Below, piece after piece: positions 51,708-61,014 of a stretch of DNA of 64,000 bases. Each line of letters starts with the position of its first letter. The first letter of the stretch is position 1. A program made the position numbers and the translations under genes. The notes beneath the pieces were generated by a model. It did not search any database. It saw nothing but the letters and a program-made list of their open reading frames with translations, and was not told the DNA's origin. Source of the stretch: JAFAXD01 sp963816775 (GTDB taxonomy: Bacteria; Pseudomonadota; Alphaproteobacteria; Rhizobiales; Xanthobacteraceae); contig CAWFLX010000030.1 of NCBI GenBank assembly GCA_963816775.1, positions 137,998 to 201,997 on the forward strand, in the 5' to 3' direction.

Positions 51708-52694
51708 TCAATTCCGCCGCGCCATCAGCTTGCGCTCCCATTCCAGAGCGTGTCCGACGATCGTCGCCAGTTGGTCGTATTGCGGCTGCCAGCCGAGCAC
51801 GCTGCGCGCGCGATCGGAGCGGGCCACGAGTTGCGCAGGATCGCCGGCGCGGCGATCGGCGAGTTCGACTTTGAAATCGACGCCGGACACACGCTTGACG
51901 GTATCGATGACCTCGAGCACGGAGAATCCTTGCTCGTAACCGCAATTCAGGGTCACCGATGGCCCTCCCGCGCGCAGATAGGCGAGGGCGTCCAAATGCG
52001 CCCGCACCAGGTCGGTGACGTGGATGTAATCGCGAATACAGGTTCCGTCCGGCGTCGGATAGTCGGTGCCGAAGACCTGCATGGACGGGCGCCGCCCAAG
52101 CGCGGTCTCGACCGCAATCTTGATGAGATGGGTTGCGCCTTTGGTCGACTGGCCGGTGCGCGCCAGCGGGTCGGCGCCGGCGACGTTGAAATAGCGCAGG
52201 ATCACGTGGCCGAGCCCGTGCGCGGCCCCGGCATCGCGCAGCATGATCTCGGTCATCAGCTTCGACCAGCCGTAGGGCGACATCGGCATCAGCCGATCGT
52301 CCTCGCTGATCGGCGAATGTTCCGGCTCGCCGTAAACCGCCGCCGTCGAGGAAAACACGAAATGCTTGACGCCGCCCTGCACGGCGCATTCGATCATCGC
52401 GTGCGAATTCACCGTGTTGTTGCGATAGTAGCGCAACGGCTCCGACACAGATTCCGGAACCACGATCGCGGCGGCGAAGTGAATGATCGCGTCGACCCGG
52501 TGCCGCGCGATCAGCGACGCGACCAACGGCTGATCGCCGGTATCGCCGACCACGAGCTCGGCGGCCTTCGGCATCGCCCATTCGAATCCGGTCGACAGGT
52601 TGTCGAGCACCACAACCGATTCGCCCGCGTCGACGAGCGCGTGCACCATGTGGCTGCCGATGTAGCCCGCGCCCCCCGTGACCAGAATGCTCAT
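51708..52694 (-). CDS. galE: UDP-glucose 4-epimerase
   Basis: The 328-residue SDR enzyme interconverts UDP-glucose and UDP-galactose. It starts MSILVTGGAGYIGSHMVHAL (NAD-binding GxxGxxG), with VVVLDNLSTG, SSTAAVYGEPE and the catalytic YGWSKLM (Tyr and Lys), then RYFNVAGADP and GTDYPTPDGTCIRDYIHVTD, all typical of GalE. It supplies UDP-galactose for core or O-antigen. It reads in the same direction as the exporter gene, 63 bases upstream of it. Confidence 0.94.
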   Translation of the reverse strand: MSILVTGGAGYIGSHMVHALVDAGESVVVLDNLSTGFEWAMPKAAELVVGDTGDQPLVASLIARHRVDAIIHFAAAIVVPESVSEPLRYYRNNTVNSHAMIECAVQGGVKHFVFSSTAAVYGEPEHSPISEDDRLMPMSPYGWSKLMTEIMLRDAGAAHGLGHVILRYFNVAGADPLARTGQSTKGATHLIKIAVETALGRRPSMQVFGTDYPTPDGTCIRDYIHVTDLVRAHLDALAYLRAGGPSVTLNCGYEQGFSVLEVIDTVKRVSGVDFKVELADRRAGDPAQLVARSDRARSVLGWQPQYDQLATIVGHALEWERKLMARRN

Positions 52695-52812
52695 CTAAGC
52701 GTTGTCTCCGCTACGCAGACTAACGGCGGTAGCCGCCGTGACAAGACCATGGCCGGCGTATATCAGCATCCGGCAGCGCGCTCAAAGACTCGATGTAGTA
52801 CATAACGACTCG

Positions 52813-53766
52813 ATGCAGAGCATATTGTTCATCAAAACCTCGTCGCTTGGCGACGTGATCCATCAAATGCCGGCCGTGACCCAGGCGCGGCAGCATTTTC
52901 CGGACGCGCATTTCGCGTGGGCGGTGGAGGAGGCGTTCGCGCCGCTGGTGGCGTTGCATCCGGCGGTGGACGAGGTGATCGCGGTGGCGTCGCGGCGCTG
53001 GCGCTCCGAGTTGCTGAAGCCGTCTGCGCGCCGCGGCATCGGCCGTTTGATCGCCACGGTGCGCTCGCGCCGCTACGATGCGATCGTCGACACCCAGGGT
53101 CTCGTGCGCTCGGCGGTGCTGGCGCGGCTCGCACGCGGCCGTCGCCATGGATACGACAGGGAGAGCGTGCGCGAACGTTTCGCGGCGCTGTTCTATGACG
53201 TCCGCCACGGAGTGCCGCGTGCGCAACACGCCATCGCCCGCAACCTTGCGCTGACCGCGCTTGCGCTCGGTTACGTGCCGCAAGGTCCGATCGACTACGG
53301 CCTCGATCGCAATACGATCTCCGACACGGTGGTTTCGCCCTACGCAATTGCGTTGCATGCGACCGCCCAGGACCGCAAGCAATGGCCTGAGGAAAACTGG
53401 GTTGAACTCGGCCGATTGCTGCAAGCCCGCACGCCGCGTCTGCTGTTCCCGTGGGGCAACGACGCCGAGCGCGCGCGCAGCGAGCGCATCGTCGCGCAAC
53501 TTCCGCACGGGCGCGTCCCGGATCGCAGGCCGATTGACGCGATGGCGCGGCTGGTGGCGGGCGCCTCGTTCGTGGTTGGCGTCGACACCGGTATTCTTCA
53601 TCTCGCGGCGGCCCTCGGCGTGCCGCTGACCGCCATCTTCACGGGCAGCGAACCCGGGCTGACCGGTCCGGTGGGACCGGGAAAAATCGAGATCGTCGGC
53701 GCCAATCGTGTGCTCCCGTCGGTCGCAGATGTCGCCGCGGCCGTAGCACGCGCAACGACGCCTTAA
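52813..53766 (+). CDS. waaC: Lipopolysaccharide heptosyltransferase I
   Basis: The 317-residue GT9 enzyme adds the first heptose to Kdo of the LPS inner core. Motifs are FIKTSSLGDVIHQMPAVTQA at the N-terminus, VDTQGLVRSAVLARL, HATAQDRKQWPEENWVELG and GVDTGILHLAAALGVPLTAI near the C-terminus. ATG 52813 (MQSILFIKTSS) was chosen as it starts at the conserved strand; no Shine-Dalgarno is visible. It is convergent with waaF and their stops overlap by four bases. Confidence 0.9.
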   Translation: MQSILFIKTSSLGDVIHQMPAVTQARQHFPDAHFAWAVEEAFAPLVALHPAVDEVIAVASRRWRSELLKPSARRGIGRLIATVRSRRYDAIVDTQGLVRSAVLARLARGRRHGYDRESVRERFAALFYDVRHGVPRAQHAIARNLALTALALGYVPQGPIDYGLDRNTISDTVVSPYAIALHATAQDRKQWPEENWVELGRLLQARTPRLLFPWGNDAERARSERIVAQLPHGRVPDRRPIDAMARLVAGASFVVGVDTGILHLAAALGVPLTAIFTGSEPGLTGPVGPGKIEIVGANRVLPSVADVAAAVARATTP

Positions 53767-54836
53767 GCTGAGGCTTTCGAGGCGTTCGCGAGCGCGGCCT
53801 GCGCCAGCGCGATTAAGCGCGCGGCCGGGATCTCGCGCATGCACCGGTGATGACCGAGGCGGCAAACCGGCTCGTGGCAGGGCCGGCAATCGAGTTCGCC
53901 ATCGGCTTGCACAACCGCCGCCAGCGGGTTGAGCGGGGCCCAATGCCAAGGACTGGTCGGGCCGAAAATACCGATGGTCGGCGTTCCCAGGGCGGCAGCA
54001 ACGTGAAGCAGGCCCGAGTCGTTCGAGATCGCGACGTTCGCGGATCCCAACACCAGGATGGCATTGCGCAGATCGGAGCCCGTGAGGTCGCGGGTGCCGG
54101 GCGCTCGCGCGCAAATCTCGGCTGCGAGCGGCGCTTCGTTCGGGCTGCCGACGACCACAACGGTTGCACCATCGCGGCTCAACCGCGCGGCGACCTCGGC
54201 GAAATAAGCGCTCGGCCATCGCTTCGACGGCCCAACTGCGCCGGGTGCAAGGGCAATCAGCGGCGCTCGGTCGTTGAGATTCATCCGCGCGCGCCATGCC
54301 GAAATCTCCGCGGCCGGAATAACGAGCTCGGGCAGCGGCCATTGTGACGGCAGCTCCGCACCCTTCGGCAGCGCCAACGCGGCGCATTGATCGATCATGC
54401 GCGGGAGCGCGCGTTCCCCGAAGCGCAGGTCGTTGAGGACGCCAATCCGCGCTTCGCCGAAAAAGCCGGTGCGGACCGGAATGCCGGCAAGGAACGGCGC
54501 CAACGTCGCCTTCCAGGTCCGCGGCATGATCAGGGCTTGGCCGTAGCCTTCCTGGCGAAGCCGCACCGCGAGCGCATGTTGCTGCGTCAGTGCGAGCCGC
54601 TTGCGCGGCAGGTCCCAGACAATCCCTTTGCGCGCACCCGGCATATAGTCGAGCAGCGGCGCGTTGTTGGCTGTGGTCAGAAAGTCGACCGGGCGGTCCG
54701 GCGTCTGCGCCTTGAGGAGCTTCACCACCGAGTGACAGCGCACGAAGTCGCCGATCCACATGTAGGGAACGATGAGAATCGGCCGCAGATCGGCCTGGCC
54801 GTTGCCAAGTGCGCTATGGTGCGGACTGACGTTCAT
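53763..54836 (-). CDS. waaF: Lipopolysaccharide heptosyltransferase II
   Basis: The 357-residue GT9 enzyme adds the second heptose. Motifs are LIVPYMWIGDFVRCHSVVKL, LIMPRTWKATLAPFLAGIPV, ALAPGAVGPSKRWPSAYFAE and ISNDSGLLHVAAALGTPTIG, followed by a Cys-rich end (LDCRPCHEPVCRLGHHRCM) common in WaaF. The N-terminus has an extra 17 residues before the first strand. It is convergent with waaC, an arrangement that makes each core heptosyltransferase gene independently transcribed. Confidence 0.92.
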   Translation of the reverse strand: MNVSPHHSALGNGQADLRPILIVPYMWIGDFVRCHSVVKLLKAQTPDRPVDFLTTANNAPLLDYMPGARKGIVWDLPRKRLALTQQHALAVRLRQEGYGQALIMPRTWKATLAPFLAGIPVRTGFFGEARIGVLNDLRFGERALPRMIDQCAALALPKGAELPSQWPLPELVIPAAEISAWRARMNLNDRAPLIALAPGAVGPSKRWPSAYFAEVAARLSRDGATVVVVGSPNEAPLAAEICARAPGTRDLTGSDLRNAILVLGSANVAISNDSGLLHVAAALGTPTIGIFGPTSPWHWAPLNPLAAVVQADGELDCRPCHEPVCRLGHHRCMREIPAARLIALAQAALANASKASA

Positions 54837-55044
54837 GGTGCTTGCGCCATTGTCGCGCCTGGTCCCGGACGGCCTTGCGGATTGCAGTCCATCCCATTGA
54901 ATTGACCGTTATTTTTGAGTTGAGCCCCGGGGTCAAGCCCGCTTTCGGTAGGGGCCCGAAACGCGGGCGCTGCCGGTAGCTCGTGTTGCACCCCCGGACG
55001 GACTGGGGCAATGGTGGGCCGCAGAAAGCTGGATCGCATCAAGA

Positions 55045-56025
55045 ATGTTGCTGGTAACGGGTGGAGCAGGTTTTATCGGCTCGAACGTCGTCGCGAGCCT
55101 CAATGAGGCCGGGCGCAGCGATGTCGTGGTCAACGACACGCTGGGCAAGGACGGCAAGTGGCGCAACCTGCAAAAGCACCAGTTCGCCGACTTCGTACCG
55201 CCGGCTGACCTGTTTCGTTGGCTCGATGGCCGCAAGCTCGATGGGGTCATTCATCTCGGCGCGATCTCGGAAACCACGGCACGCGATGGCGATTTGGTAA
55301 TCGAAACGAATTTTCGCCTGTCCTTGCAGCTTCTGGAGTGGTGTACCGCGCAACGCACCCCGTTCATTTACGCGTCGTCGGCCGCGACCTACGGCAACGG
55401 CGCACAGGGATTTTCCGACGACGGCGATCCGGCCGCACTCAAGCGGCTGCGTCCGCTCAACCTCTATGGCTGGAGCAAGCATCTGTTCGATCTCGTGGTT
55501 GCGGACCGCGCCGCGCGGCGCGCGGCGCTGCCGCCGCAATGCGCCGGCCTGAAATTCTTCAACGTGTTTGGTCCCAACGAGTATCACAAAGGCGAGATGA
55601 TGAGCCTGATCGCCAAGCGCTTCGATGAAGCGAAGGCGGGCAATCCGGTTCGCCTGTTCAAGTCGTATCGCGACGGCATCCCCGACGGCGATCAACGGCG
55701 CGACTTCATTTATGTGGACGACGCCGTCGCGGTGGTGCGCTGGCTCGTCGACACGCCGCAGGCATCAGGCCTGTTCAACGTCGGTACCGGCAAGGCGCGC
55801 TCCTTCCGCGACATGATCAAGGCCATGTTTGCCGCGCTCGGGCGCGCCCCCAATATCGAATACATCGCCATGCCGGACACGATTCGCGATAGTTATCAAT
55901 ATTTTACGCAAGCCTCTGTCGAAAAGCTGCAGCGTGCCGGCTATAATGCCGGCTTCACCGCGCTCGAGGATGCGGTCAAGCGCTACGTCACCGCCTTCCT
56001 CGACCAGGGCGATCGGTTTCGGTAG
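55045..56025 (+). CDS. hldD: ADP-L-glycero-D-manno-heptose 6-epimerase
   Basis: The 326-residue SDR enzyme begins MLLVTGGAGFIGSNVVASLN and carries VVNDTLGKDGKWRNLQKHQF, a hallmark of HldD/RfaD. The catalytic region is SSAATYGNG with YGWSKHLFD (Tyr, Lys), and GPNEYHKGEMMS marks the substrate pocket. It turns ADP-D,D-heptose into ADP-L,D-heptose, the donor used by WaaC and WaaF. It is four bases from hldE, so the two share a transcript. Confidence 0.95.
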   Translation: MLLVTGGAGFIGSNVVASLNEAGRSDVVVNDTLGKDGKWRNLQKHQFADFVPPADLFRWLDGRKLDGVIHLGAISETTARDGDLVIETNFRLSLQLLEWCTAQRTPFIYASSAATYGNGAQGFSDDGDPAALKRLRPLNLYGWSKHLFDLVVADRAARRAALPPQCAGLKFFNVFGPNEYHKGEMMSLIAKRFDEAKAGNPVRLFKSYRDGIPDGDQRRDFIYVDDAVAVVRWLVDTPQASGLFNVGTGKARSFRDMIKAMFAALGRAPNIEYIAMPDTIRDSYQYFTQASVEKLQRAGYNAGFTALEDAVKRYVTAFLDQGDRFR

Positions 56026-56029
56026 GGGC

Positions 56030-57538
56030 ATGTTCACGTTCGAAGACGCACTGCGGCTCGCGCCCGAGCAGACGGTCCTTTGTATCGGGGACCTTATGCT
56101 CGACAATTTCGTCTACGGCGAAGTGTCGCGCGTCTCCCCGGAAGCGCCGGCACCGGTGATCGCGGTCACGCGCGAGGAAAAGGTGATCGGCGGCGCCGGC
56201 AACGTGGCGCGCAATATTGCGAGCCTCGGCGCGCGTTGCATTTTCGTCGGTGTGCGAGGCGACGACGAAGCCGGTGCCTTGCTGCACGCGGCGTTCAGCG
56301 AATTCAAGAATTACATCGAGCCGCATCTTGTTGTCGATCGCTCGCGCCCGACCACGCGCAAGGTCCGTTTCGTATCCGAGCACTATTCAACCCACCTCCT
56401 GCGCGCCGATTGGGAGGTCGCGAAACCGGTCGGCCACAGTGTCGAATCGAACCTGATCGACGCAGCGACGGCCGTGCTCCCGCGTGTCGGCGTCGTCGTG
56501 CTGTCCGATTACGCCAAGGGGACGCTGACGCCGCGCGTCATCCGCGCGGTGATCGAGGCCGCAAGCGCACTGGGCAAGCCGGTCATCGTCGATCCCAAGG
56601 CGATCAACTACGATGTCTACCGTGGCGCCACGGTTATCACGCCGAACCGCAAGGAACTCGGTGAGGCCACCCGTCGCCCGACCTCGACGATGGACGAGAT
56701 CGCAGCGGCGGCGGCCGAGCTTGCAGATGATATCGGCAGCCGTGCCGTCCTCGTTACCCTGAGCGAAGAAGGTCTGATGCTGCATGTGGACGGCGAGCAA
56801 CCGGTCCACATTCCGGCCGACCCGGTAAAAATCCGCGACGTCTCCGGCGCCGGCGACACCGTGGTTGCGACGCTGGCGGTGATGCTTGCGCTCGGCGCCG
56901 ATTTCGAGCCGGCCGCGCGTGCCGCCAAAGCGGCTGCATCGGTCGTTGTGGGAAAACCGGGCACGGCGTCGGTATCACCCAGCGAACTGCTCGCGCAACT
57001 CCTCCCCGCAACGGTGTCGGCCGAAGAAAAGATCATCTTCGATTGGATGCTGCTTGATGAGCGGATTGCCGACTGGCGCGCGCACGATCTGCGCATCGGT
57101 TTCACCAACGGCTGCTTTGACATCCTGCATCCCGGCCACGTGCAGGTGCTGACGAAAGCGCGGGAAGCCTGCGATCGGCTGGTGGTGGGCCTCAACAGCG
57201 ACGCCTCGGTCGTGCGTCTCAAGGGCGAAGGCCGGCCGATCCAAAACGTAAACGCCCGCGCCCACGTGCTGGCGGCGCTCGAAGCCGTCGATCTCGTCGT
57301 CGTGTTCGATCAGGATACCCCGCTCGAGCTGCTGCGGCGGGTTCGCCCGAAGGTGCTGGTCAAGGGCAGCGACTATCGGCCGGAAGATGTGGTGGGGCGC
57401 GAGCTGGTGGAGGCCGATGGCGGACGGGTCGTCCTGGTCGATCTGCTCCCTGGGCACTCGACCAGCGCGATCGTGCGCAGATCGGTTCGGCCGGCTGACG
57501 AGCGCGCGCAGGTCAAGAAGCCAAAGGTGGTGACGTGA
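56030..57538 (+). CDS. hldE: Bifunctional heptose 7-phosphate kinase / heptose 1-phosphate adenylyltransferase
   Basis: The 502-residue protein starts at ATG 56030 (MFTFEDALRLAPEQTV). The N-terminal ribokinase-like domain (about 1-335) has GDLMLDNFVYGEVSRVSPEA, VIGGAGNVARNIASLG and the catalytic DVSGAGDTVVATLA. The C-terminal nucleotidyltransferase domain (about 360-495) has GFTNGCFDILHPGHVQVL and LNSDASVVRLKG. It phosphorylates heptose 7-phosphate at C1 and adenylates heptose 1-phosphate. gmhA and gmhB, needed for the other two steps, are not in the window. Confidence 0.95.
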   Translation: MFTFEDALRLAPEQTVLCIGDLMLDNFVYGEVSRVSPEAPAPVIAVTREEKVIGGAGNVARNIASLGARCIFVGVRGDDEAGALLHAAFSEFKNYIEPHLVVDRSRPTTRKVRFVSEHYSTHLLRADWEVAKPVGHSVESNLIDAATAVLPRVGVVVLSDYAKGTLTPRVIRAVIEAASALGKPVIVDPKAINYDVYRGATVITPNRKELGEATRRPTSTMDEIAAAAAELADDIGSRAVLVTLSEEGLMLHVDGEQPVHIPADPVKIRDVSGAGDTVVATLAVMLALGADFEPAARAAKAAASVVVGKPGTASVSPSELLAQLLPATVSAEEKIIFDWMLLDERIADWRAHDLRIGFTNGCFDILHPGHVQVLTKAREACDRLVVGLNSDASVVRLKGEGRPIQNVNARAHVLAALEAVDLVVVFDQDTPLELLRRVRPKVLVKGSDYRPEDVVGRELVEADGGRVVLVDLLPGHSTSAIVRRSVRPADERAQVKKPKVVT

Positions 57539-57572
57539 TCGCGCCGACGGATCGTCGGGCGCCATTGTTAGG

Positions 57573-58340
57573 ATGAGGCTCGGGGACAACGTGCCGCGGC
57601 TGAGCGCCATCGTCATCACCAAGAATGAAGCGGGCAATATCGCCGATTGTCTCGACGGCCTTGCGTTTTGCGACGAGCGCATCGTTGTGGACAGCGGCAG
57701 CGATGACGGCACGGTCGACATCGCGGGCCGCAAAGGCGCGCGCGTTGTAACGCGGGAGTGGGGGGGCTTCGGCCCGCAAAAAAACTTCGCGCTCTCGCTG
57801 GCGAGTGGAGATTGGGTGCTGTCAATCGACGCCGACGAGCGGGTCAGCCCGGCGCTGGCGCGCGAGATCGCGGCCGCCATTGCCGTCGGTAAGGCCGACG
57901 GCTACGAGATTCCCCGCACGTCGAGCTTTCTCGGACGCGATATGCGTCGCGGCGGCCTGTTCCCGGACTACGTGTTGCGCCTGTTCCGGCGCAACAAGGC
58001 GCGCTTCTCCGATGACCTCGTGCACGAACGCGTGGTCTGCGACGGCACGCTCGCGCGGCTGCGCGAACCCTTGCAGCATCACACGGTGATCCGGCTCGAA
58101 GATGCCGTCTCGCGCATCGACCGGTATTCCAGCGCCGGCGCCGCGATGCTGATCGCGTCGGGACGTAAGGTGTCGTTCGCGAGCGGGATCAGCCATGGCT
58201 TGTGGACGTTCTTTCGCGCCTACATCCTGCGCTGCGGCTTTCTCGACGGCCGCGAGGGCTTTCTGCTCGCCGTCGCCAACGCGGAAGGCAGCTACTATCG
58301 CTACATGAAGGCGTGGTTTTTGGAGCGGCAGCGTGGCTGA
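57573..58340 (+). CDS. Family 2 glycosyltransferase (WaaE-like)
   Basis: The 255-residue protein is a GT-A fold transferase: LSAIVITKNEAGNIADCLDG, VVDSGSDDGTVDIA (UDP-sugar pocket), the DXD-type LSIDADERVS and RTSSFLGRDMRRGG with FRRNKARFSDD. This fits the WaaE/KdtX-like subgroup, which adds glucose to the inner core. TTAGG lies just before the ATG. The end overlaps the next transferase gene by eight bases. Confidence 0.87.
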   Translation: MRLGDNVPRLSAIVITKNEAGNIADCLDGLAFCDERIVVDSGSDDGTVDIAGRKGARVVTREWGGFGPQKNFALSLASGDWVLSIDADERVSPALAREIAAAIAVGKADGYEIPRTSSFLGRDMRRGGLFPDYVLRLFRRNKARFSDDLVHERVVCDGTLARLREPLQHHTVIRLEDAVSRIDRYSSAGAAMLIASGRKVSFASGISHGLWTFFRAYILRCGFLDGREGFLLAVANAEGSYYRYMKAWFLERQRG

Positions 58341-59187
58341 GCTGATCTCCATCATTGTCGCAACCTATAACCGGCCCGACGCGCTCGACGCCGTCCTGCG
58401 CTCGCTCTCGGCACAGACCGACCGCGACTTTGAGATCATCGTCGCCGATGACGGCTCGGGCGCCGAGACCGGTCGTCTCGTCGGGACTTGGGTGAACCGC
58501 ACCAGTATCGCCGTGAAGCACGTCTGGCACGAAGATAAGGGCTTCCGTCTCGCGGAAATCAGAAATCGCGCGATCCGGGGGAGCGACGGCAGCTATTGCA
58601 TTTTCCTGGACGGCGATTGTCTGGCCCGACCGGGCTTCGTGGCGGCGCATCGGGCATTGGCGCGGCCGGGCTGGTTTGTCACCGGCAGCCGTTTGCTGCT
58701 CTCGCGCGAGCTGACGGCCGAAGTGCTCGGCAGCGAACTCGCTGTAGAACAATGGGGCCTCGCGAACTGGATTGGCCAGCGCTTGCGGGGCCGCGTCAAC
58801 CGGATCGCTCCCTTGATGCTGCCGCGTTCCGGCGCGTCGGGCCACCGCAACCGGCGTCGCTGGCGCGGCGCGCGCGGCAGCAACATGGCGTTCTGGCGCC
58901 GCGACCTCGACGCAGTCGATGGGTTCGACGCCGCCTTCACCGGATGGGGGCGCGAGGACTCCGATATTTTCGTGCGCATGATCCGTCATGGCGTCCGGCG
59001 CAAGGACGGCCGGCTTGGCGCCACCGTCCTGCATCTGTGGCACCCGGAGGCGGACCGCTCGCGCCTCGACCTGAACCAGCGCCAGCTCGATCAACTGCTG
59101 GCGGACCGGCGCGAGCGCGCGCAACAGGGCCTGACATGGCTGGCGCAATCGATCGAACGCAGCCGGCGGGAGCCGGCGCACCCATGA
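58333..59187 (+). CDS. Family 2 glycosyltransferase
   Basis: The 284-residue protein starts at GTG 58333. It has ISIIVATYNRPDALDAVLRS, VADDGSGAETGRL, the metal-binding CIFLDGDCLARPGF (DGD) and GFDAAFTGWGREDSDIFVRM near the C-terminus, the ED-x-D motif of galactosyltransferase-like GT2 enzymes. It probably adds a hexose to core or O-antigen. It overlaps the neighbouring genes on both sides, so it lies within one operon from hldD to waaL. Confidence 0.88.
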   Translation: MAELISIIVATYNRPDALDAVLRSLSAQTDRDFEIIVADDGSGAETGRLVGTWVNRTSIAVKHVWHEDKGFRLAEIRNRAIRGSDGSYCIFLDGDCLARPGFVAAHRALARPGWFVTGSRLLLSRELTAEVLGSELAVEQWGLANWIGQRLRGRVNRIAPLMLPRSGASGHRNRRRWRGARGSNMAFWRRDLDAVDGFDAAFTGWGREDSDIFVRMIRHGVRRKDGRLGATVLHLWHPEADRSRLDLNQRQLDQLLADRRERAQQGLTWLAQSIERSRREPAHP

Positions 59188-60444
59188 GGACGTTTGTCGG
59201 CTGCGATCGTGCGCAGGCTTCCGTTCTGATCGACTCGCTCGCGGTCGGGGTCGCGGTTTCGTTGCCGTGGTCGACGTCGGCGACCACGATCCTGGTCTGC
59301 CTGTGGCTCGTCGCGCTCGTGGCGGCCATGGTACCGGCGATCGACTTCGTGCTGTTGGCGCGCGTTCTGCGCACGCCGGCGGGCGCGCTGCCGGTAGGCC
59401 TCGTGCTTCTCGGCATCGTCGGGATGGCATGGGCGCCGGTGTCGTGGGGCGAGCGCATCGGCGGGCTCGAACTCGTTCCCCAAGCTGCTCGCCATTCCGC
59501 TGCTGTTCTTGCAATTCCAAAGTTCGCCGCGCGGCTACTGGGTGCTGATCGGGTTCGTGACTTCTGCGTCGGTATTGCTGGCGCTGTCCTGGTACATCTA
59601 TTTTGCCCCGATCCCGCCGTGGCGCATCAAAGACGTCGCCGTCCCTTTCAAGGATCGGATCACCCAAGGCACGGTCCTGACGCTGTGTTTCTTTGGATTA
59701 CTTGAATACGCCGCCGATGCCCTGAAACGCACACGGCCGCGCGCCGCCGGCCTGAGCCTTGTGCTGGCGGCGCTGTTTTTTCTCAATATCGTGTTCGCGA
59801 CCGTCAGCCGTACCGCGCTGGTTGCGGTCCCGATCCTGTTGATCCTGTTCGGGGCCAGGCATTTGCGCTGGCGCCAGATGATCGTGTTTCTGGGCGCGCT
59901 GGTCGCGCTTGGCGCCGTGCTGTGGGCTTCGTCTTCTTATTTGCGCGAGCGCATCACCAAGATTCCGCAGGAAATCGCAACCTATGACGCGGCGCGCCAC
60001 GATACCTCGGCGGGCGCGCGCATCGAATTCTGGAAAGACTCAATCGAGATCGTGCGCGAGGCGCCATTGATCGGGCATGGTACCGGCGCGATCACCGACG
60101 CGTTCGCGCGTCTCGCCGGGGCGGCGAGCAACGCAACCAATGCACACAATCAAATTCTGACCGTCGGCATCCAGCTTGGGTTTCTCGGAATTGCCGTGCT
60201 GATTGCGATGTGGGTTGCACACGCTTGGCTGTTCCGCGTTCCCGGTGTGGCGAGCTGGATCGGACTTGTGGTCGTGCTCGAAAACATCATTGCGTCGATG
60301 TTCAACTCGCAATTGTTCGACTTCACGACCGGATGGATCTATGTGTTCGGCGTCGGTGTGGCGGGTGGGATGGTCATGAAGGGCCGCATCCCTCATCCGC
60401 CCTTGTACGACTTCTCTTCAACGATCGCGGAACCGAAGGCTTGA
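59184..60444 (+). pseudogene. waaL: O-antigen ligase (WaaL family), frameshifted
   Basis: From ATG 59184 (MRTFVGCDRAQASVLIDSLA), overlapping the upstream stop, the first three membrane spans are read to SWGERIGGLE. Near 59470 one surplus base shifts the frame and FPKLLAIPLLFLQFQSSPRG continues in the next frame to 60444. The repaired protein of about 420 residues has ten or more spans and the large periplasmic loop with RIEFWKDSIEIVREAPLIGH and NAHNQILTVGIQLGFLG, the Wzy_C/O-antigen ligase signature. It would join O-antigen to the lipid A core. Confidence 0.83.
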
Positions 60445-60794
60445 TTGATCCGATTTTTCACGGCGGCGCGCTTATCGTTGGTCTGGTAGACGCTGCGTGC
60501 GAGCGCGATGAAACGGGGGCCAAAATCCTTCTTGGCCTCGAGCTCGCGGATTTCGTCTTCGATCTCCCAGAGCGCCGTGTTCAGCAACTTGAGTTCACGT
60601 GCATGCGGCTCCATGTCCGCCCGATCGAGGCCGGCTTGGCTGCGGATCGTGCGCAGCCCGGCGAGCTCGTGGCCGACGTTGCGCAATTTGCCAGGATCGG
60701 TGATCCGCTCCGCCTTGATCTCGAGAATGGTGATCTTGTCGATCAGTTCGCCGATCGCCACCGGCGCCAGGATCGCCTCGCCGTTGTTTGGCAT
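60393..60794 (-). CDS. DUF6165 family protein
   Basis: The 133-residue protein is soluble and mostly helical: APVAIGELIDKITILEIKAE, KLRNVGHELAGLRTI, LLNTALWEIEDEIRELEAKK and RSVYQTNDKRAAVKNRINQA. This matches an uncharacterised family often found inside LPS and O-antigen clusters. Its 3' end overlaps the end of waaL by 52 bases on the opposite strand. Role in LPS synthesis is inferred from location only. Confidence 0.8.
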   Translation of the reverse strand: MPNNGEAILAPVAIGELIDKITILEIKAERITDPGKLRNVGHELAGLRTIRSQAGLDRADMEPHARELKLLNTALWEIEDEIRELEAKKDFGPRFIALARSVYQTNDKRAAVKNRINQAFGSAIVEEKSYKGG

Positions 60795-60822
60795 TCGTCA
60801 CCGCCTTACGTATAGCATTCGC

Positions 60823-60979
60823 CTAGTGTCCCGGTTCCGACGTTCGTATCCTTTTGCCGCACATGATCATACGAACGTCGGAACCAAAGGGACACTAGCA
60901 ACCATATGTTTCTAGTATGGCTTTGGATTTGACGTTCCGATCAAAGACGTGCGGCAATGCTGATAGGAACGTCAAATTC
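60823..60979. repeat. Tandem long imperfect palindromes
   Basis: The first unit has arms 60823-60849 and 60869-60898 (CTAGTGTCCC and GGTTCCGACGTTCGTAT with a three-base bulge). The second has arms GATTTGACGTTCCGATCA (about 60926-60943) and TGATAGGAACGTCAAATT (60960-60977). The loops contain TTGCCGCAC and its complement GTGCGGCAA. Nothing else occupies the 220-base gap between the DUF6165 gene and the GT9 gene. It may be a small non-autonomous element. Confidence 0.65.
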
Positions 60980-61014
60980 GCCACACTCGTGCGGTGGATT
61001 CGATAGCAGATTGC

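Noticed and set aside
15893..59475. Programmed +1 frameshifting as explanation for the seven frame breaks
   Set aside because: The seven sites share no slippery sequence, stop codon or stimulator such as that of prfB.
60926..60943. TTGACGTTCCGATCAA as a FixK box
   Set aside because: The spacer between the half-sites is six bases instead of four and the sequence belongs to a longer palindrome.
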